Assembly: GCA_026260175.1 (NCBI GenBank)
Contig: JAKCWW010004859.1
Span: 3,766 to 39,090, forward strand
Origin: Reticulitermes lucifugus
Lineage: Eukaryota; Arthropoda; Insecta; Blattodea; Rhinotermitidae
Length of the DNA stretch: 35,325 nt
Reading direction: 5' to 3'
A program made the position numbers and the translations under genes. This document shows positions 30,935 through 35,325 of this stretch, piece after piece (the first letter of the stretch is position 1; each line of letters begins with the position of its first letter). The notes beneath the pieces are model-generated. The model was not told the DNA's origin, ran no database searches, and worked only from the letters and a program-made list of their open reading frames with translations.

Positions 30935-33900
30935 ATCTGCCAAATACTGCCACTGCTGTTGCTTCTTGATCCTGATATTGTATATTAGATTATAAAATGT
31001 ACAGCAATACAGTGAATGTGATAAGTTGCAGCCAGTTGTAGATATTAATGGTTACATTCCATTTTGAATTGGTGCTAGTTGTTTATTGGGTTTTAAACCT
31101 TCTTCACTCCAGTAATCTGTGGCTGGCACGTCTGTGGGAGCCATTATTGGGTGGTTAAATGCTGTTCATTGTTAGAGAGATATATGTTTAGGAAATTAGT
31201 TTGAATGCCAGAGGGACCTTAGCTGATGTATTCATTGTAACGTGCCTGTTAGAGACATGATATCTTATTTTGTAGATACGCTTTGTTGTTTTAGTAATCC
31301 ATTGTTGTGTAGAGAATACAGTAGTGAATGGAAACGTAGAAGTTGCAGCTATAATGCAAGAGTGATAAATGATAACTCAAGTGCAGAACAGATTTATTGC
31401 CTGTTGTCTGATAGTATTATCAGTGGAAATAGTAACTTACCAGAAAACCGTCCTATTGCGGTATATGTTCCTTAGTTTTAGTGAAGGTTGTTGCCATGTC
31501 ACCTGTAGGTACTGGTGAGCTGGAAGTGTGTTAGTCTCCACCTGTTAGCTATTGATGCATGCAGTCTGCAAGACTTTGCTAACTTGTATTGTTAATGAGA
31601 CACCAGAACAAGAAATATTGTCACCATATTGGTAGATGTTCCTTGTAGAATTCTGGTAAGACACTTTCATGGGAAGTGGAAAATTGAGTTCCATTTTTAG
31701 ATGAAGAGATGATTGTTTTTTATTATCTGGAATCCCATTGTGTCTCTTATAATAATAAGTAAGAGTACTTTACTACCACCAACATAACTTTATCATTGAT
31801 ACAATAACTTGTTAGTCATGTGAGCAACATGTTGCAACATCGAATCGTTGTCGTCAGGCTAATCTGAGGGTATAAAAATGTCACCTGACGATGGCAATTC
31901 AATGTTGAAACATGCTACTAAAGTGATTGACAAGTTATTTTTTCAATAATAAAGTTGTATTGATGGTGGTAAAGGACTGAGAATTGTTTTCATTGATTCT
32001 GTTCAACATGTACTCGTATCTGTGATAGTTTCTTTGCCTGTTTTAAGTGAAGTGACATACTGTAACATACAGATCCAACAAACTGTGTGAATGATTTCAG
32101 CACACAGACCATATTTGTCACTGGTTGAAGACATAACAGTAGAAATGTAAAACAGAATAATTCCATTCTATGCTTACCATTATTGTATTGCGGCAGAGTG
32201 GCCCAAGCAAGCCAAAAATACACAAGGTGAAATACAAACCATTTAGTAACAAATCATCTGAACTGCGTAACTAAATCCAATACACAGAATGTAATTAATG
32301 TTGACGTTATACGATATGTCAGTCATAAATCATCTTGTGTGTCTGTTTCTATAAGTTTCTCTTTTTTTATACCATACATACTGCTTTGTAAATAAGTGTA
32401 TGATGACTAAACTGAATGGTATGAGTCGGAACAAGTGGTCACCATAGAATCAATCTTGGATTGTGTCCATGCTATGACATTATTTTATTTATGTCTACAG
32501 AGTACTGCTCTGCCATCCTTGTCAATTGCATAACATGCTCAGTTTCATCTGTTCAGTCATAAATGTGCAGAAAAATTAATTCCTGCTGATATAAGATGAT
32601 ATTTCCCATCATATTTAATGCTGAGACATGTGTAATGTAGCACATAGTCGTGTTTCTTGTCCGTGTATACATATGTGAAGTGTGATGGATGTCTACAAAT
32701 TGTCCACTTACACACAGCTGGCAGATGGAAGTACAGCAGTATCTTATGTTACACACATTACATTGTGTAAACTATAATTGTTGCCTGTGCAGATACTGTA
32801 TGTATATAATTTTGAGTTATGCTGTTGATCATGTGCTTCCAAATTGAACGCATTTGTGTGTCAGTCTTATAGTTAAGTTGCCTATTTCTTTCCTCTGCAT
32901 AGAGTATTTAGGAACAGGCAGTTAAGTGTAATCGTCCATAGTTCATTATAATATGGATACTTTTTTATTTTTAGTTCGATCCATTGTCATAATTCAGATG
33001 CATAGTAATGATAACTTAGTGTCTTATCAGAAAATAAATTGTTGTGATAAACAGTGTAAAGGTTTAACTGTGTAGGGTTGGCCAGGTTGTTCCCTGGAAT
33101 GAGGAAAAAGGGGTTACCTGAAGAATAAATTTCAAAATATTTTAATGGGGAGAGTTCCAGAAAATTGAGACTCTTCAAGAAAGGGATTCATGGAGCAGGG
33201 AACTTCAGCAGTAGAGTGTTAGTTTGTGTAGGTAAACAGCGGTCATCTAGTACGTGATTTCCATTTAGTTTTATTTTTTGGCTAGCTGGCCATGCTGTAT
33301 CTTCTGTAGTCTACACAGCCATTGAAAAAGAGTGCCCACATTTTAAACAGTTTATATGTCATTAAATAATGAACTGACATTATTGTGTTAAGAAACTCCA
33401 AGAAATTATATTCAATACATTTCAATGTAAGAGCCATTTTTCACTGGCAAAGATCAAATGGCATTCAATTTCTGTCCCAGCTCCTTTTCTTTTGGGCCCC
33501 TCCCTCAAAAGAAAGAGAAAAGTAAACAGGTATATCAGTATGTAGTGGAACTTCCTCTTTCCACAAACATGGCATTGAACTTTAAACTGAAATTCCAGTA
33601 GCTTTACATAATTTTTTACTCAACCATGTTTCTGCATAAATATTTAAAAAGCCTGACGTTTGGGCCTCTGAATTGGAAGAGATTCAGTGAAGTGACTCCC
33701 TGGATATTCTGATCTGACTTCATTTTGGGGATATGTTAAAAATGTGGGCCATCCCATCAAAATTCACGATTTAAAATGTATACAGGAAAGAGTCACTGCA
33801 GACATACTGAGTGAATTGCGGGTAGAAACTGAATATTGCCTGAATTTTTGCCACCAATAAACATTACCTTCATTGAAGACTGTTGAAAGTGTTGAGAATT

Positions 33901-34199
33901 TGTTACCTTGCAATAAAATAGTTTTGTAAGCCAATTTCTTAAGGAAATGCCAAATTTTAAAGTGTGGTCATTTCTTGTTCAAAATCCAGTGTTAATATGC
34001 TAACTTTGATGGTGGACCTGGCCATACATGCATATTTACAGTCTGTTTAAGATATGCTTAACATGTCAGTGTTAGTTATTACTTGAATTAAAAGTAAGGA
34101 CAGCTTGAAGTAATGGAACCTCATACACCCACTGCTTTGCTGAAATTTATTGAAGTGCAGAATTTGTTAGTGAAAGTAGTTTGTTGTCACTTCATCAAG
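30935..34199. other. FN3K 3'UTR and downstream region
   Basis: Apart from the palindrome at 31762-31980 I see no gene. AATAAA occurs at 30930 (overlapping the stop), 33123 and 33857, so the 3'UTR end cannot be fixed. Confidence 0.5.
31762..31980. mobile_element. 219-bp palindrome with ribozyme-like boxes on both strands
   Basis: The left arm 31762-31858 and the right arm 31884-31980 are inverted copies (tactaccaccaacataactt at 31771 against its complement ending atggtggtaaagg). The spacer is about 25 bp. At the inner end of the right arm the + strand reads cctgacgatgg ... gttgaaacatg; at the inner end of the left arm the - strand reads cctgacgacaa ... gttgcaacatg. It lies downstream of FN3K. 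Confidence 0.7.
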
Positions 34200-34510
34200 G
34201 CTTGAATCTTCTAGAGACTTACTTGCCAGATTCTGCCATGACTGTGTCCTTACCAAGGATCACAATTGTTTTGTTCTAGAGCTTACTTACCAGAGTTTTT
34301 TTATTTGTAAGGGAAATGTATGTGCCAAATTTTGCCATGACTGTATACTTACCTAGAATCTCAACTGTTCTGTTTTGGAGCCTACTTTTCATATTTTCTT
34401 TACTTGTAAGGGACATTTATGTGCCAATTTCTACCATGACACGGTATGCTTACCTAGAACCTCTGTTGCTTTTTATAAAGTTTACTTCCCATATTTTTTT
34501 AATTGTAAGT
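34200..34510. repeat. minisatellite, 99-bp period, about three units
   Basis: ttgtaagggaaatgtatgtg (34305), ttgtaagggacatttatgtg (34404) and attgtaagtac (34502) recur at a spacing of 99. gccaga-ttctgccatgac (34225) and gccaaattttgccatgac (34324) give the same period. The units are diverged. Confidence 0.7.
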
Positions 34511-34734
34511 ACTAAGATTTGTCTTTAAGGCATACATTTTTATGACTTCAATTACTGGGAATAGAACTGATTGATAATTTGAGAACATGATGTTTTATTC
34601 TGGTACACTTTACCATAACATTTCAGAAAATATGGTTATAAAACTGTGATTTTATTAAATTTCTGAAGAGTTAGAAAATGGTGGTTCTTATGGATGTTCA
34701 CATAGTTGTGAAAAGCACCTGTTACCTTCATCAC

Positions 34735-35190
34735 GTCCATCTGCATGTATCAGCGTGGCTCCTGCTGGACAGATTTCTGTGAAATTTGATATGGGGGGAC
34801 TGTTATGAAAATCTGTCAAGAAAATCCAGATTTCATGAAAATCGGGTAAAAATATTGGGCACTTTACATGTGGACCTCAGTATGTTTTATTGTTGCCAGC
34901 GACATTAAATTGCCATGAAATCACTCTCTTCGACTAAAATGGTACAGACTGTTAGTCTATCTGTCTGTCAATCTGCATGTTTCAGCATGGCTCCAACTGG
35001 ATGGGTTGATGTGAAGTTTGATATTGGGGACTTCTATGAAAATCTGTAGAGAAATTCCATATTTGATTAAAATCTGGCAAAAATATGAGCACTTTACGTG
35101 AAGACCTGAGTATGTTTTGTTGTTGTCAGTGACATTATATCGCTATAAAAGCACTGTCCTCAAGTGAAATGGCATCAGACTGTTAGGATA
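34735..35190. repeat. tandem duplication, period about 232
   Basis: ctgcatgtatcagcgtggct at 34741 recurs as ctgcatgtttcagcatggct at 34973. The following blocks (gaaatttgatatggggggac against gaagtttgatattggggact; gcactttacatgtggacctc against gcactttacgtgaagacctg) keep the same order. Confidence 0.75.
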
Positions 35191-35268
35191 GCCAAGGAGG
35201 TATAAATATTACACAAACACACTAATAATGTTATGTTATGTGTACATTGTGTATCTTGTTACATATAT

Positions 35269-35325
35269 ACCGTATATTCTCGAATCTAATCCGCATCCGA
35301 ATCTAATCCGCACCCAGTTTTTGGC
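35269..35325. repeat. edge of an interspersed repeat (cgaatctaatccgca twice)
   Basis: The last bases hold two tandem copies of cgaatctaatccgcayc (35281 and 35297). Such strings are common at transposon ends in insect genomes as far as I recall. The rest lies outside the window. Confidence 0.4.

Noticed and set aside
1-35325. CRISPR arrays, operons, bacterial promoters
   Set aside because: The window is eukaryotic, with spliceosomal introns and SINEs. None of these applies.

Overview
This is an intron-rich, AT-rich nuclear window from an animal, most likely an insect. Two multi-exon genes lie on the + strand, and the space between and inside them is packed with short interspersed repeats (tRNA-derived SINEs, palindromic MITE-like elements, a dead mariner, minisatellites). 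The protein sequences and repeat types suggest a hemimetabolous insect. A termite or cockroach is my best guess, from memory of similar repeats, and is not proven. Every intron I call is GT-AG and the reading phases close exactly across all splices.

Gene 1 (about 3132-16226, +) is the 3' part of an sn-1-specific diacylglycerol lipase of the DAGLB type. Ten coding exons encode the last 458 residues: the VPSD region after the membrane domain, the whole alpha/beta-hydrolase fold with its Ser/Asp/His triad, and a short C-terminus. The four-helix N-terminal membrane domain is not found, so its exons probably lie to the left of the window. Positions 1-3131 would then be intron and repeat sequence.

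Gene 2 (coding 22248-30934, +, with a possible non-coding first exon near 19425) is a complete fructosamine/ketosamine-3-kinase of the FN3KRP type. It has six coding exons and 315 residues, the kinase motifs, and the redox-switch P-loop cysteine at residue 24. The two genes are tandem and about 6 kb apart (stop to start). There is no sign of shared function: one makes 2-arachidonoylglycerol and the other removes sugar adducts from proteins.

Region by region: 1-3131, repeats (LINE-like end, tRNA-Leu-like SINE, hammerhead-like motif, second SINE family). 3132-16226, DAGLB exons with SINEs, a 145-bp hairpin, a 138-bp duplication and elements with inverted ends in the introns. 16227-19300, intergenic with (GT)n, a CAT-rich tract and a second hammerhead-like motif. 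19300-30934, FN3K with a 209-bp palindrome, a deleted mariner and SINE fragments in introns. 30935-35325, downstream DNA with a 219-bp palindrome carrying the ribozyme-like motif on both strands, a 99-bp minisatellite, a 232-bp tandem duplication and the edge of another repeat.

The least explained structure is the recurring CTGAYGA...GAAAC motif. In its two best copies it can fold as a type I hammerhead ribozyme, with helix I formed by perfectly complementary flanks, but with one extra nucleotide in the core.
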